Assembly: GCA_963711375.1 (NCBI GenBank)
Contig: CAVQDV010000005.1
Location: forward strand, 1,240,001-1,304,000
Source: CAVQDV01 sp963711375
GTDB taxonomy: Bacteria; Pseudomonadota; Gammaproteobacteria; Coxiellales; Coxiellaceae
DNA: 64,000 nucleotides
Direction of reading: 5' to 3'
Of this stretch, positions 1 to 8,915 are shown one piece after another (within the stretch, counting starts at the first letter, position 1; each line of letters starts with the position of its first letter). Made by a program: the position numbers and the translations under genes. A model generated the notes under the pieces. The model did not search any database. It was not told the origin of the DNA and worked only from the letters and a program-made list of their open reading frames with translations.

Positions 1-9
1 CTAGCATTT

Positions 10-1260
10 TTAGATAAATTGAAGGGCTTTAGCAAGATCTTCGTGTTCGAAAGCAGAAGACATGCGATTTATTTCGGATTTTGCTAGGCCCAGATGTTTT
101 GCTATGACGCGCCATTTTGAAACTGATTTTGCTACTTCAGCGGCAATTTTGAGGGCTTCTTTTTGGCTGAGATCAAAATATTCTGCGACACTAAGCGCTA
201 ATTCCAATGAAGCCTTGCCATCATCGAGATCGATATTAGTACTTAGCACTCTTGCTTTTATATCGGTTGGTACGGGATTTAAATCGTAAGCAGGCGATAA
301 TTCCCAGCCATTTTCAAGGTACAAAAAACCATGATTACGAAGATGATCATCGGTATTTGATACTAGAATATTAAACACCATGCGTCGCCATAATTGATGA
401 ATATTCGCTTGAATATTAGATCCATATTGTCTCAAAGCATCGACGATTTCCAAATAACTTCTTCGCTCATTATCACTAGCGCCCAGTAAACTCATGGCGG
501 ATAAAAAAGGGATGCGCTTCTTTCCAGCTCGATCAAAACGCCTTGAAAGCAAAACCGATTTTTTGGCAATATTTTCGATTCTCCATTTTGGGACAGTGAT
601 TTTTGCTTGATGCGCCAATGTTAATGCGAGAGATTCCCATAATACGGTATTCGTCTCGTCTTCTTTATGAGGGAATTTTGCGATGCTTAAATGTCCACCT
701 TTATCAAGCACCGAAGCTTTTGGGCGGGCCCCTCCGAGTGATGATCCTGGTGCTAACAATAATTGTAAATCCTCCGCCGTTTCTTTTTCATTCGCCAATT
801 TTTCCGTAGCAGACAATAATTTTGGTAATTCAAGAAGTGGGGGAATGCTTGAGGCATTATTTGATAAAAAGGGACCGCCTTTAATTTCACAAAGGCGGAG
901 TGCGCCTTCTCTTGAAAAATCATTGACGCGTAATAAAAAATCGATTTCAACCAAAGTGTGTGGGGTAGTGCCTCTTAATTCGGCTTCGCGTCGTTCAGCT
1001 CGTCGCATGAGTAAACGGCCCCATCGATCTGGTGCAGAATCACCAAATGCCCCAAAAATATTTTTATTGCTTGGCGTATGCTGTGGGCCATTTACTAGAA
1101 TAAGTGCTGGTTCTAAGGCAAATCTATCAGTACGATTTAACCATTCTTCAGCATATTCAAAGCTTGCGCTTTCTCTGCCTTTTTTAATGCGCGACCAGAG
1201 CTGCCCAACATACTGAGGAGAATTGTCAAGATCAATATAAACATAAATTATTTTTTCCAT
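10..1260 (-). CDS. hipA: HipA-family serine/threonine kinase toxin
   Basis: 416 residues, close to the usual HipA length (~440). HipA-type kinases phosphorylate a cytoplasmic target (glutamyl-tRNA synthetase for E. coli HipA) and cause growth arrest. Seen: the glycine-rich loop GSSLGGARPKA (residues 172-182), a nucleotide-binding lysine segment SIAKFP (192-197), the catalytic-loop signature NTDDHLRNHG (302-311) and the metal-binding SPAYDLNP (322-329), so the kinase core looks intact. The N-terminal subdomain (about 1-110) has the FGDSAPDRWGR stretch typical of the family. It is the second gene of a two-gene minus-strand operon, 4 bases after the XRE regulator. The cellular target cannot be told from sequence. 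Confidence 0.93.
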   Translation of the reverse strand: MEKIIYVYIDLDNSPQYVGQLWSRIKKGRESASFEYAEEWLNRTDRFALEPALILVNGPQHTPSNKNIFGAFGDSAPDRWGRLLMRRAERREAELRGTTPHTLVEIDFLLRVNDFSREGALRLCEIKGGPFLSNNASSIPPLLELPKLLSATEKLANEKETAEDLQLLLAPGSSLGGARPKASVLDKGGHLSIAKFPHKEDETNTVLWESLALTLAHQAKITVPKWRIENIAKKSVLLSRRFDRAGKKRIPFLSAMSLLGASDNERRSYLEIVDALRQYGSNIQANIHQLWRRMVFNILVSNTDDHLRNHGFLYLENGWELSPAYDLNPVPTDIKARVLSTNIDLDDGKASLELALSVAEYFDLSQKEALKIAAEVAKSVSKWRVIAKHLGLAKSEINRMSSAFEHEDLAKALQFI

Positions 1261-1264
1261 AATT

Positions 1265-1576
1265 TTACTTCATTTTTCTTTTTCGGATTCGTTGGGGCAA
1301 ATTTTCATCTTCAAGATCTTGTCCGAGATTGTCGTGTGAAATATCAACTAATTCTGTTAAACGATTAATGAGGCCCAAAATAAAAAGTACAGTGGCATAA
1401 TTGCCAAGTGCGACACCTGAATCGCCTTTTTCAATTTTAAGTAATGTGGTTCGGCTAATGTCTGCCCGTTCTGCCATCAGTGAAGTGGATATACGACGCC
1501 TTCGACGAGCGTTCTTCATATCTTCCCCCAGGATGCGCAAGGCTCGACGAACGGGTATGGGTAAAGTGGGTTTCAT
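1265..1576 (-). CDS. hipB: XRE-family HTH antitoxin of HipA (HipB-like)
   Basis: About 103 residues with a Cro/C1-type helix-turn-helix at roughly residues 30-80 (ISTSLMAERADISRTTLLKI then GNYATVLFILG). The position just before hipA, 4 bases apart, marks it as the DNA-binding antitoxin that neutralises HipA and represses the operon. The frame is open to a TTG at 1588, but the ATG at 1576 has GGA five bases upstream and is preferred. The C-terminus is basic (QRIRKRKMK). HipB identity rests on position and the HTH; the antitoxin family is diverse. Confidence 0.85.
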   Translation of the reverse strand: MKPTLPIPVRRALRILGEDMKNARRRRRISTSLMAERADISRTTLLKIEKGDSGVALGNYATVLFILGLINRLTELVDISHDNLGQDLEDENLPQRIRKRKMK

Positions 1577-1594
1577 ATTAGTGTCCAAAATTAT

Positions 1595-1605
1595 GGTTAT
1601 TAACC
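1595..1605. promoter_or_regulatory. Palindrome, candidate HipB operator
   Basis: GGTTA-T-TAACC is a perfect inverted repeat with a one-base centre, lying between the -10 box and the antitoxin start codon. HipB-type antitoxins bind palindromes in this position. The assignment is positional inference. Confidence 0.35.
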
Positions 1606-1617
1606 AATTTACTGATC

Positions 1618-1646
1618 ATTATAGTGAACATTAACGAATTAGGCAA
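1618..1646 (-). promoter_or_regulatory. Putative promoter of the hipBA operon
   Basis: On the minus strand, TTGCCT (1641-1646) and a perfect TATAAT (1618-1623) are separated by 17 bases, upstream of the antitoxin start. Identified by eye. Confidence 0.5.
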
Positions 1647-1738
1647 GCGAGAGTTCAGGACGACAGTAGCACAAAGGAGCTGGCCTAAGCTATGGCGCAA
1701 ATGCTAAAATATAAAAGATTCTCGAAGCTTGTAGATCT

Positions 1739-2422
1739 ATGGAGTGCACTTTGAAAATATCCAATCAAGGATTAGCTGACTATTACCATCCAAAAGTCCA
1801 GGAAAGAGCCTTAGCTTTGACGGAAAGTGAACCCCTTTTAGCGGGAAAAATTAAAAAAATCTTTAATTTTGTGAGGGATGAAATTAAATTTGGATTTCCT
1901 CCCGACGGAGATTTCACTTGCGCCTCCAAAACTTTAGAGATTGGAATAGGTCAATGCAATACGAAGGGGACTCTTTTTTTGGCCTTGTGCAAGGCGGTCG
2001 ATATTCCCGCCAGAATTCATTTTTCATTGATAAAAAGGGAAATTCAGCGTGGTATTTTCCCTCATTTTCTTTATATTTTATTACCAAAAAAACTTTCACA
2101 CTCCTGGATAGAAATCAAACTGGATCAAAAATGGAAGCGTATTGATGGCTATATTGATGACTTAATATATTTTCGCGGAGCAATCGATAAGCTGTCAAAA
2201 AATAAATGGGACATCGGTTATTCAGTAGCAATCGATCCTGAAGAAAAATTTGAGCAGATGGCGGCCGTTATAGAGGATCATGGCATTTGGGACGATCCCC
2301 TGGACTATTATCAATCCAGTCACTATAGAAATAAACCAAATCAATTCAAAAAATATTTATATCATTTAACCTTGCCGTGGATTAATTCACGCATTAACAA
2401 AATTCGACATTCCCAAATTTAG
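1739..2422 (+). CDS. Transglutaminase-like cysteine protease-fold protein
   Basis: 227 residues, no signal peptide. The transglutaminase-like core shows a Cys in GIGQCNTKGTLFLALCKAVD (Cys73), a His in LSHSWIEI (His121) and an Asp in KRIDGY (Asp136), the expected Cys-His-Asp order and spacing. Such proteins act as peptidases or amidases, but substrates are rarely known. It stands alone between the hipBA promoter region and the convergent malic enzyme gene. The start at 1739 is the first ATG of the frame, with no strong Shine-Dalgarno visible. Specific function unknown. Confidence 0.75.
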   Translation: MECTLKISNQGLADYYHPKVQERALALTESEPLLAGKIKKIFNFVRDEIKFGFPPDGDFTCASKTLEIGIGQCNTKGTLFLALCKAVDIPARIHFSLIKREIQRGIFPHFLYILLPKKLSHSWIEIKLDQKWKRIDGYIDDLIYFRGAIDKLSKNKWDIGYSVAIDPEEKFEQMAAVIEDHGIWDDPLDYYQSSHYRNKPNQFKKYLYHLTLPWINSRINKIRHSQI

Positions 2423-2510
2423 CTTGAAAATTAGGAAGAGAGTTCATTAAAGCCCAGATTGCTCCCAATTTTTAGATAATGGGGAGTTAAAATAGAAAAT
2501 TTTTAGGCAA

Positions 2511-4223
2511 CTATTCAGGGGAAAAAGGTTTGTATTCGGGTTTCCAGAAAATGGCTTCGATTCTCTTTTTTAAATCTATTTCTTGCGAAATTGTGGCGTG
2601 ATTTTGCTCGCGTGCAATGGTCGCCACTTTTAAAGCGATGGCCTTGCTGATTTTTTCCATGTCAGTAAAAGAAGGTAAAATTGGTGAATTAGGATCCGTG
2701 AGGGTGGGTGAAAATTTACTTAATATATTGCAAGCGGCCTCGATCATTTCATTTGTAACTCGATTTGCTTTTGCCGCAATAATTCCTAATCCTAAGCCGG
2801 GAAAAATATAAGCATTATTGCATTGTGAAATGGGAATTTCATGATTATTAAATTTAATGGGGGAAAAAGGGCTGCCGGTTGCCGTTATGGCTTTTCCATT
2901 GGTCCAATCATAAATATCCTGCGGAACGGCTTCCTCTCGGGAGGTTGGGTTCGAAAGCGGAAAAATCATCGGGCGTTCGACATGACTGGCCATTGTGCTA
3001 ATCACGTCTTTGGTGAAGGCGCCATGAACAGCCGAGCAGCCGAATAAAATAGTGGGTTTAACATTTGAAACCACATCCAATAATGCCACTTTATTTTTGT
3101 TACCTAATTTCCAGTCTGAAATTTTCGAAGGATCTCGAGCATAGGGTTTTTGAAAATATAAAATATTCGGATTATTATTCAAAATTAAACCATCGCGGTC
3201 AATGAGCCAAAATTTTTCGCGTCCGGTTTTTTCCGGAATTCCGGCGGAGAGCATTTCTTGAAAAATTTGATCCGCTACTCCAATGCCTGCTGTTCCCGCT
3301 CCAAAAAGGACAATGCGTTGATTTTCCAAAGTTTCCTTTTTGATATTTAGGCCTGATAAAACACAAGCCAAGGCCGTGGCGCCGGTGCCTTGAATATCAT
3401 CATTAAAAGTACACAAGATATCGCGGTAACGATCTAAATTTCGGCGCGCATTTTCTCGGCCAAAATCTTCCCAGTGCAAATACACATGTGGGAAATTTTT
3501 TTGAATGGACTTCACCACAATTTCGATAAAGTCATCGTATTCTTGTCCAGTGATTCTTGAATGACGCCAACCAAGATACATCGGGTCGGCAAGCAAAGCT
3601 TCATTATTGGTGCCTACATCTAATTGAATGGGGAGCGTTCTTAAGGGATTAATGCCGCCGCATAAAGTGTAAACCATTAATTTTCCCACGCAAATATCCA
3701 TGCCGCCGATGCCCCAATCGCCGATTCCTAAAACACCTTCGCCGTCGGTCATAATAATTAAATCCAATTCTCGGTGAACCCGATTTTCGAGAATTTCTTC
3801 CACATGATCTTTGTCGGGATAGGCGATCATGAGGCCTGAAGGTTTATTAAATTCAAAGCTAAAATTTTGCACGGCCTCGCCGATGGTCGGGGTATAAATA
3901 ATCGGAAGCATTTCAATTAAGTGGTTCGAGACTAAATGATAAAATAACGTTAAATTATGCTGTTTTAACGCATTTAGGGTGATATTTCTACCCAGTGGGG
4001 ATTGTTTTTTTCGATATTGACGATAATAACGCTCTGCTTGTTGCTCGATGGTTTCGTAGCGGTAGGGTAATTTTCCAAGAAGGCCAAATTCTTCGCGTTC
4101 TTCGCGAGAAAAGGAAGTGCCTTTATTTAATTCGGGTTGGGCGAGAAGGGAGGAGCCGCGTAGAGTGGTGGAAATGGAAAGTACTTTTCCATGTTCGTCG
4201 GAAATTTCTGTGAATTTTTTCAT
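2511..4223 (-). CDS. maeA: NAD-dependent malic enzyme
   Basis: 570 residues, the usual size for the large bacterial malic enzyme. It catalyses oxidative decarboxylation of L-malate to pyruvate with NAD (EC 1.1.1.38). Seen: YTPTIGEAVQ near residue 110, the GDWGIGGMDICVGK stretch, the metal/substrate motif DDIQGTGA, the Rossmann glycine motif FGAGTAGIG, and FPLSNPTSR. The start codon overlaps the prmC stop by four bases (ATGA), so it is probably translated from the hemA-prfA-prmC transcript. This is an unusual partner for that operon, whose other genes serve haem synthesis and translation termination. Confidence 0.95.
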   Translation of the reverse strand: MKKFTEISDEHGKVLSISTTLRGSSLLAQPELNKGTSFSREEREEFGLLGKLPYRYETIEQQAERYYRQYRKKQSPLGRNITLNALKQHNLTLFYHLVSNHLIEMLPIIYTPTIGEAVQNFSFEFNKPSGLMIAYPDKDHVEEILENRVHRELDLIIMTDGEGVLGIGDWGIGGMDICVGKLMVYTLCGGINPLRTLPIQLDVGTNNEALLADPMYLGWRHSRITGQEYDDFIEIVVKSIQKNFPHVYLHWEDFGRENARRNLDRYRDILCTFNDDIQGTGATALACVLSGLNIKKETLENQRIVLFGAGTAGIGVADQIFQEMLSAGIPEKTGREKFWLIDRDGLILNNNPNILYFQKPYARDPSKISDWKLGNKNKVALLDVVSNVKPTILFGCSAVHGAFTKDVISTMASHVERPMIFPLSNPTSREEAVPQDIYDWTNGKAITATGSPFSPIKFNNHEIPISQCNNAYIFPGLGLGIIAAKANRVTNEMIEAACNILSKFSPTLTDPNSPILPSFTDMEKISKAIALKVATIAREQNHATISQEIDLKKRIEAIFWKPEYKPFSPE

Positions 4224-5065
4224 GATTTAATCCAAGGTAAAACACCCTTCACAAATCTTAGTGAGCCCCCAAGATCGCGATAAGCTTCAACCTCATTATA
4301 GCCCAAATCGCTTAGAATTTTACACACGGCATCTGATTGATCAAATCCATGTTCTAGCACTAAATATCCCCCTTGACGCAAATAATGCCTTGCTTCTTCT
4401 GCGATAATTCTGATGGCATTCAACCCATCCTTTCCGCTCACTAAAGCCATTTGAGGCTCAAAGTGAAGTGCATTTAAATGCGGGTCATTTTCGCAAATAT
4501 AGGGCGGATTACTGACAATGAGATCATAATTTTTTTGGGGAAGGGCAGAGCACCAGCTCCCGTGGAAAAAAGAAATTCGATTGGGAGTTAATTTTTCCGC
4601 ATTAATTTTCGCCATTTTCAGGGCATTTTTATTCATGTCAGCGGCATGAATTTCCCAAAGCGGTTTTTCATAGGCAAGAGCAATGGCGATAGCGCCGCTG
4701 CCAGTACCTAAGTCGGCCACGAAAAATTTTTCATGAGAAGAAAAATGCTGCAAAATCCATTCCACGACGCTTTCGGTTTCGGGACGTGGTATGAGGGTGT
4801 CGCCATTGACTTTAAATTCAAGCGACCAAAACTCTTTAGAGCCAAGAATATAAGCCATTGGCTCACCGGTCTTGCGTCGTTCAGTCAACCTATGTAATGT
4901 TTTTTCTTGTTCATCCTTTAATAACAAATCAGGATAAGCCAACATTTTTTCTCGAGAAATACCAGCTGAAAATAATATTAATAATTGGGCATCTAAGCTC
5001 GGGCTCTCAGAATAAGACTGTAAGTCCAAGGTGATACGCGCCAGGGCTTCATTAACAGAGATCAA
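4220..5065 (-). CDS. prmC: Peptide chain release factor glutamine methyltransferase PrmC
   Basis: 281 residues. It N5-methylates the glutamine of the GGQ motif in RF1/RF2 using S-adenosylmethionine. The SAM-binding motif ADLGTGSGAIAIAL lies at residues 117-130 and the substrate-glutamine motif NPPY at 186-189; LIPRPETE near residue 91 is also typical. It sits two bases after prfA, whose product is its substrate, as in many gammaproteobacteria. Confidence 0.96.
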   Translation of the reverse strand: MISVNEALARITLDLQSYSESPSLDAQLLILFSAGISREKMLAYPDLLLKDEQEKTLHRLTERRKTGEPMAYILGSKEFWSLEFKVNGDTLIPRPETESVVEWILQHFSSHEKFFVADLGTGSGAIAIALAYEKPLWEIHAADMNKNALKMAKINAEKLTPNRISFFHGSWCSALPQKNYDLIVSNPPYICENDPHLNALHFEPQMALVSGKDGLNAIRIIAEEARHYLRQGGYLVLEHGFDQSDAVCKILSDLGYNEVEAYRDLGGSLRFVKGVLPWIKS

Positions 5066-5067
5066 AA

Positions 5068-6153
5068 TTAATGTTCCCCAAATTCTGCCAATTGTTCGGC
5101 TTGTAATTCACGAACGAGGGGTTCGATTAAAACATTCATTTGACCTTCTAAAATTTCCTCAAGCTTATACAAGGTTAAATTAATTCGATGATCGGTTACG
5201 CGACCTTGTGGAAAATTATAAGTGCGAATGCGTTCAGAGCGATCACCAGTTCCCACCAAAGATTTACGAGTGGCTGCACGCTCTTTAGCTTGTTTGCTGC
5301 GCTCTTGGTCTAGCATACGGGCTTGCAGCAAAGAAAGCGCACGCGCGCGATTTTTGTGCTGTGAACGTTCATCTTGGCATTCCACTACAATTCCAGTAGG
5401 AATATGAGTAATGCGAATAGCAGAATCGGTTTTATTAACATGCTGTCCGCCAGCACCAGAAGCGCGATAGGTGTCTATTCGCAAATCAGCAGGATTAATA
5501 TCGATAGAATCTATTTCATCGGCTTCGGGTAAAACCGCGACAGTGCAAGCAGAAGTGTGAATTCGTCCGCTGGATTCTGTGCTTGGAATACGCTGAACGC
5601 GATGCGCACCGGATTCAAATTTTAATTTTGAATAAGCCCCTTTACCTTCTATGCGAGCAATAATTTCTTTAAATCCACCTTGTTCACTTTCGTGCTCGGA
5701 AATAATATGAATTGTCCAGCTCATAATTTCCGCAAAACGGCTGTACATGCGAAATAAATCCCCTGAAAAAAGAGCCGCTTCACTGCCGCCTGTGCCGGCC
5801 CGAATTTCGAGAAAGACGTTGCGTTCATCATTGGGATCTTTCGGTAAAAGCAGGGTTTTTAATTCGTGTTCGAGTTCTTCTTGCGTTTTTTTAAGCGCAG
5901 AAATTTCATCGTAAGCCAGTGCCTGCATTTCAGAATCTGCTTCTTTTAAAAGTGCGTTGGCATTTTCCATGTCTTTTTCAGACTCGAGAAATTTCGCAAA
6001 ACATTTTGCAATGGGTTCTAATTGGGCATATTCACGGCCCAAATCTCGGTATCGATTTTGGTCGTTAATTATTTTTGGGTCTGACATCAAACGTGAAATT
6101 TCATCGTGACGTGTGGAAAGACTCGTTAATTTTTCTTTAAATGATTGGTTCAT
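5068..6153 (-). CDS. prfA: Peptide chain release factor 1 (RF1)
   Basis: 361 residues, the normal RF1 length. It reads UAG and UAA and triggers peptidyl-tRNA hydrolysis. The GGQ motif is at residues 235-237 in ASGAGGQHVNKTDSAIRI. The codon-recognition tripeptide, PAT or PVT in most RF1 proteins, here reads PST (190-192) within HRVQRIPSTESSGRIHTSA. The start overlaps the hemA stop by four bases (ATGA), so it is translationally coupled to hemA and followed immediately by prmC. Confidence 0.97.
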   Translation of the reverse strand: MNQSFKEKLTSLSTRHDEISRLMSDPKIINDQNRYRDLGREYAQLEPIAKCFAKFLESEKDMENANALLKEADSEMQALAYDEISALKKTQEELEHELKTLLLPKDPNDERNVFLEIRAGTGGSEAALFSGDLFRMYSRFAEIMSWTIHIISEHESEQGGFKEIIARIEGKGAYSKLKFESGAHRVQRIPSTESSGRIHTSACTVAVLPEADEIDSIDINPADLRIDTYRASGAGGQHVNKTDSAIRITHIPTGIVVECQDERSQHKNRARALSLLQARMLDQERSKQAKERAATRKSLVGTGDRSERIRTYNFPQGRVTDHRINLTLYKLEEILEGQMNVLIEPLVRELQAEQLAEFGEH

Positions 6154-7391
6154 ATATTTAAAATTTCTTTGGCAAATAATATTAAATTCACGTCGTCGTT
6201 ATAAGCGGCTTCGCGTAATTTTATGGTGGGCTGATGCATAAATTTATTCGTTAAATTTCGCGCCAAGCTTGCCAACACCAAATCTTTATCTAAGCCTTGA
6301 CGCAATTTCTGGATTGCTTTTTCCACTTCCTGATCGCGCATCGACTCCATACGACTTCGGAAGTGACGTATCATATCGCCCGCGTTCAGAATCTGCAACT
6401 TCTGGATATAGTGCCTCGCTTGAATATCAATAATGGCTTCAGCTTGTGCGGCGGCTTCTTGGCGATTTTTCAAATTTTGCGCAGTAATATTTTGCAAATC
6501 ATCAATATTGTAAAGATAGATATCTTCGAGGGCGGCAATTTCTGGCTCGATATCCCGCGGCATCGCTAAATCCACCATGAACATCGGTTTTCGTTTTCGG
6601 TTTTTTAAAACCGTTTCTAGCATGCCTTTTCCTATAATCGGAAGTTGGCTGGACGTGGCGCTAATGACGATATCCGTTTGGGAAAGATAATGAGGAATTT
6701 CTCCGATGCGAATCGCTTTGCCAAGGAGTTGTTCTGCTAAAGTGCTCGATTTTTCGATCGTGCGATTCGCAATGGTGAATTGGTGGACGCCTTGCCCTTG
6801 TAAGTGCAAAGCGACTAATTCAATCATCTCACCGGCGCCGACTAATAAAATTCGGCAAGAATTTAATTGTGCGAAAATTTGTTTTGCTAATTGAACTGTA
6901 GCGTAAGCAAAAGACACCGGATTTTTGCTAATATCAGTTTCACGACGGATGTGCTTCGATACAGAAAAAACAGCTGGAAAAAGGCGCCTTAATTGCGTCC
7001 CCACTGTGCCAGCTTCTTGGGCAAAGGCAAAAGCTTCTTTCATTTGCCCTAAAATTTGAGGTTCACCTAAAACCATCGAATCCAGTCCACTGGCTACTCG
7101 AAAAATATGTCGAATGGCATTAAGACCCGTGTGTGAATAGAGAATAGTTTCATGATTCAGAGCCAATTTACTCATTTTGTCAGAAAACCAATTTTCAATA
7201 TTATTTTGATTTTCTAATAGCGTATAAATTTCAGTGCGATTGCAGGTCGATAAGATGACAGCCTCACTCAAGGAGGGGGTATTCGACAAACCCTGTAAAA
7301 CGGTTTTCGTATCTTGAGAGGCTTTTGCAAATAATTCCCGCACTTCGATGGGGGCTGTTTTATGGTTGATTCCGCAAGCTAGGATTGGCAT
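6150..7391 (-). CDS. hemA: Glutamyl-tRNA reductase
   Basis: 413 residues. First committed step of C5-pathway tetrapyrrole synthesis: glutamyl-tRNA(Glu) to glutamate-1-semialdehyde with NADPH. The catalytic cysteine is Cys50 in ILSTCNRTEIY; LGEPQILGQMKEA and the Rossmann segment LLVGAGEMIELVA follow. Gene order hemA-prfA-prmC facing lolB is the classic gammaproteobacterial arrangement. A GGGA sequence precedes the ATG. Confidence 0.97.
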   Translation of the reverse strand: MPILACGINHKTAPIEVRELFAKASQDTKTVLQGLSNTPSLSEAVILSTCNRTEIYTLLENQNNIENWFSDKMSKLALNHETILYSHTGLNAIRHIFRVASGLDSMVLGEPQILGQMKEAFAFAQEAGTVGTQLRRLFPAVFSVSKHIRRETDISKNPVSFAYATVQLAKQIFAQLNSCRILLVGAGEMIELVALHLQGQGVHQFTIANRTIEKSSTLAEQLLGKAIRIGEIPHYLSQTDIVISATSSQLPIIGKGMLETVLKNRKRKPMFMVDLAMPRDIEPEIAALEDIYLYNIDDLQNITAQNLKNRQEAAAQAEAIIDIQARHYIQKLQILNAGDMIRHFRSRMESMRDQEVEKAIQKLRQGLDKDLVLASLARNLTNKFMHQPTIKLREAAYNDDVNLILFAKEILNI

Positions 7392-7454
7392 ATCATTTAT
7401 TTCCCTAAGTATTTAAGGAGTGTAACAAGTTCTACCAAAAAAAGAGAGGGTGGC

Positions 7455-7487
7455 AAAAAAAAAGGGAGGGTCCATTTGGACCCTCCC
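7455..7487 (-). terminator. Rho-independent terminator of the L,D-transpeptidase gene
   Basis: A perfect 10-bp stem GGGAGGGTCC/GGACCCTCCC (7464-7473 and 7478-7487) with loop ATTT is followed on the minus strand by a run of nine T (complement of A 7455-7463). It lies just after the stop at 7516 and before the hemA start, so it ends the upstream transcript. Confidence 0.88.
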
Positions 7488-7515
7488 CGGCGCTCTCTCG
7501 TTGAAAAGATGAGGA

Positions 7516-8082
7516 TTAATATCCCATTACCATCACCTTGGTACCGACACTCATGAAGTTTTCACTCAACCAGCGTGCGGCATCTGTCGTGACTCGAATA
7601 CAACCATGACTGGTGTTGTTATTCGAAAGGTAAGGCGAACCATGGATGGCATAACCACCTTTGAAGTACATGCAATAAGGCATCGGTGCGCCGCCAACCC
7701 CAACAGGGAATTTACGCGACTTACAGTCATAACTACCTTTCATATACACCGCGTGCATACCAACAGGCGAAGGGCAGGATTGTCCAAGGTCTGGGCAGAA
7801 CGAGTTACCGCCATTGGCAATACCAGTGGCTACTCGCGAGCCGTCAGATTCATAAGCCGCCCATGCTCTATAGTGTGGGCTAAAGATAAACAATTTATGA
7901 CCAGGAGCGCGTATTTGATCCGGGAAGCGACTGCTGCCATAAGGGTGGTGACTATAGCTATGGACACTACCGTTATACGTTAAATCGAAGAAAGTATGCC
8001 CTTCCTGAGCGGATACAAGCAACGGTGTTGTTATTAAGGCTGCTGCTGCTGCTGCTACTACTATGTGTTTGAACGATTTCAT
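7516..8082 (-). CDS. Secreted L,D-transpeptidase (YkuD domain)
   Basis: 188 residues with a clear Sec signal peptide (charged MKSFKH, alanine-rich hydrophobic stretch, likely cut after VSAQ near residue 26). The YkuD active-site signature has His147 in YAIHGSP and Cys161 in TSHGCIRV. These periplasmic enzymes form 3-3 peptidoglycan cross-links or attach proteins to murein. It resembles the Legionella EnhA-type 'enhanced entry' proteins, which share this fold; that comparison is from memory. Cysteines at 96, 103, 120 and 137 may form disulfides. It is a single-gene unit ending in a strong terminator and divergent from lolB. Confidence 0.9.
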   Translation of the reverse strand: MKSFKHIVVAAAAAALITTPLLVSAQEGHTFFDLTYNGSVHSYSHHPYGSSRFPDQIRAPGHKLFIFSPHYRAWAAYESDGSRVATGIANGGNSFCPDLGQSCPSPVGMHAVYMKGSYDCKSRKFPVGVGGAPMPYCMYFKGGYAIHGSPYLSNNNTSHGCIRVTTDAARWLSENFMSVGTKVMVMGY

Positions 8083-8258
8083 AAGAACCTCCTTTTATCA
8101 TCGTATGACCACAATATAGTTCAGGGCCTCAAATCTTCCATTCCTACCTTTAAGTTCATTTTTTAGCCGCTTGATTGTGAAGGGAGAATATTTTTTTTAT
8201 CTCCAAAGATAAGTCTGTTAGAATGCTGATGGAATACGGTTAACAAAAGGAAAAGCAT

Positions 8259-8915
8259 ATGGAATATAGGCAATGCCTCCGTGCTCTAGGATTGGGCTTA
8301 CTGTTGTTATTGCTGACGAGCTGCAATATGTGGCCTGTCACTCATATGAAGCGCTATTTCCACTATATTTCGCCCGAAATGCGACTAGCTCGCTTCCAAA
8401 ACTTTAATTATTGGCGAGTCGAGGGCGTATTCAGCGTGCAATGCTATGGGCTACCTCACGCAAAACCCTTCACCGTTACGCGTTTTTCCTGGAAGAACTT
8501 CAATAAAAAGAATTTCACACTTCGTTTGGAGTCAACTTATGGCGATTTTGATACGACGGTGATGGTGGAATACAACGACGTACTAATTTGGAGAGATTTT
8601 AAATATCCCTTCCACATCAGGCGCCCAGAGCAATACATGCAGCAAGAATTAGGGTGGCATTTGCCTATGAGAAGTATGGCCTTTTGGCTGCGGGGTATGC
8701 CAGCGCCCGTACCGTTTGTGGCGCATTATAATGAATTTGGTTTGATTGATGTGCTGCAACAGCAGGGGTGGACAATTCGCTACAAAACGTATACAGACTT
8801 GGACGGCTATGACGTTCCCCGTTCTATGACGATGATTGGTCAGGGCGTATTTATCAGCATTGTGATGAATCAATGGGACACCTTGCTCCTAAATCGTTCT
8901 GTTGAACCATTATGA
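8259..8915 (+). CDS. lolB: Outer-membrane lipoprotein LolB
   Basis: 218 residues. LolB receives lipoproteins from LolA and inserts them in the outer membrane. A signal peptide ends in the lipobox LLTSC with the acylated Cys22. LGWHLPMRSMAFWLRGMPAP matches the conserved LolB core segment. AAAAGGAAAAGC precedes the CATATG start. Its stop overlaps the ispE start (ATGA), the canonical lolB-ispE coupling. Confidence 0.92.
   Translation: MEYRQCLRALGLGLLLLLLTSCNMWPVTHMKRYFHYISPEMRLARFQNFNYWRVEGVFSVQCYGLPHAKPFTVTRFSWKNFNKKNFTLRLESTYGDFDTTVMVEYNDVLIWRDFKYPFHIRRPEQYMQQELGWHLPMRSMAFWLRGMPAPVPFVAHYNEFGLIDVLQQQGWTIRYKTYTDLDGYDVPRSMTMIGQGVFISIVMNQWDTLLLNRSVEPL

Noticed and set aside
683..1216. 177-residue open frame antisense to hipA
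   Set aside because: It overlaps a gene with complete HipA motifs, has low-complexity composition typical of a shadow frame and no ribosome binding site.
2461..2486. Possible terminator between the transglutaminase-like gene and maeA
   Set aside because: Only a 5-bp stem (CTCCC/GGGAG) with a bulge and 12-nt loop; too weak to call.
8190..8258. Promoter for lolB (TTATCT, 17 bases, TAGAAT)
   Set aside because: The -35 matches consensus at only three positions; the 176-base divergent gap surely holds promoters, but I cannot place them with confidence.
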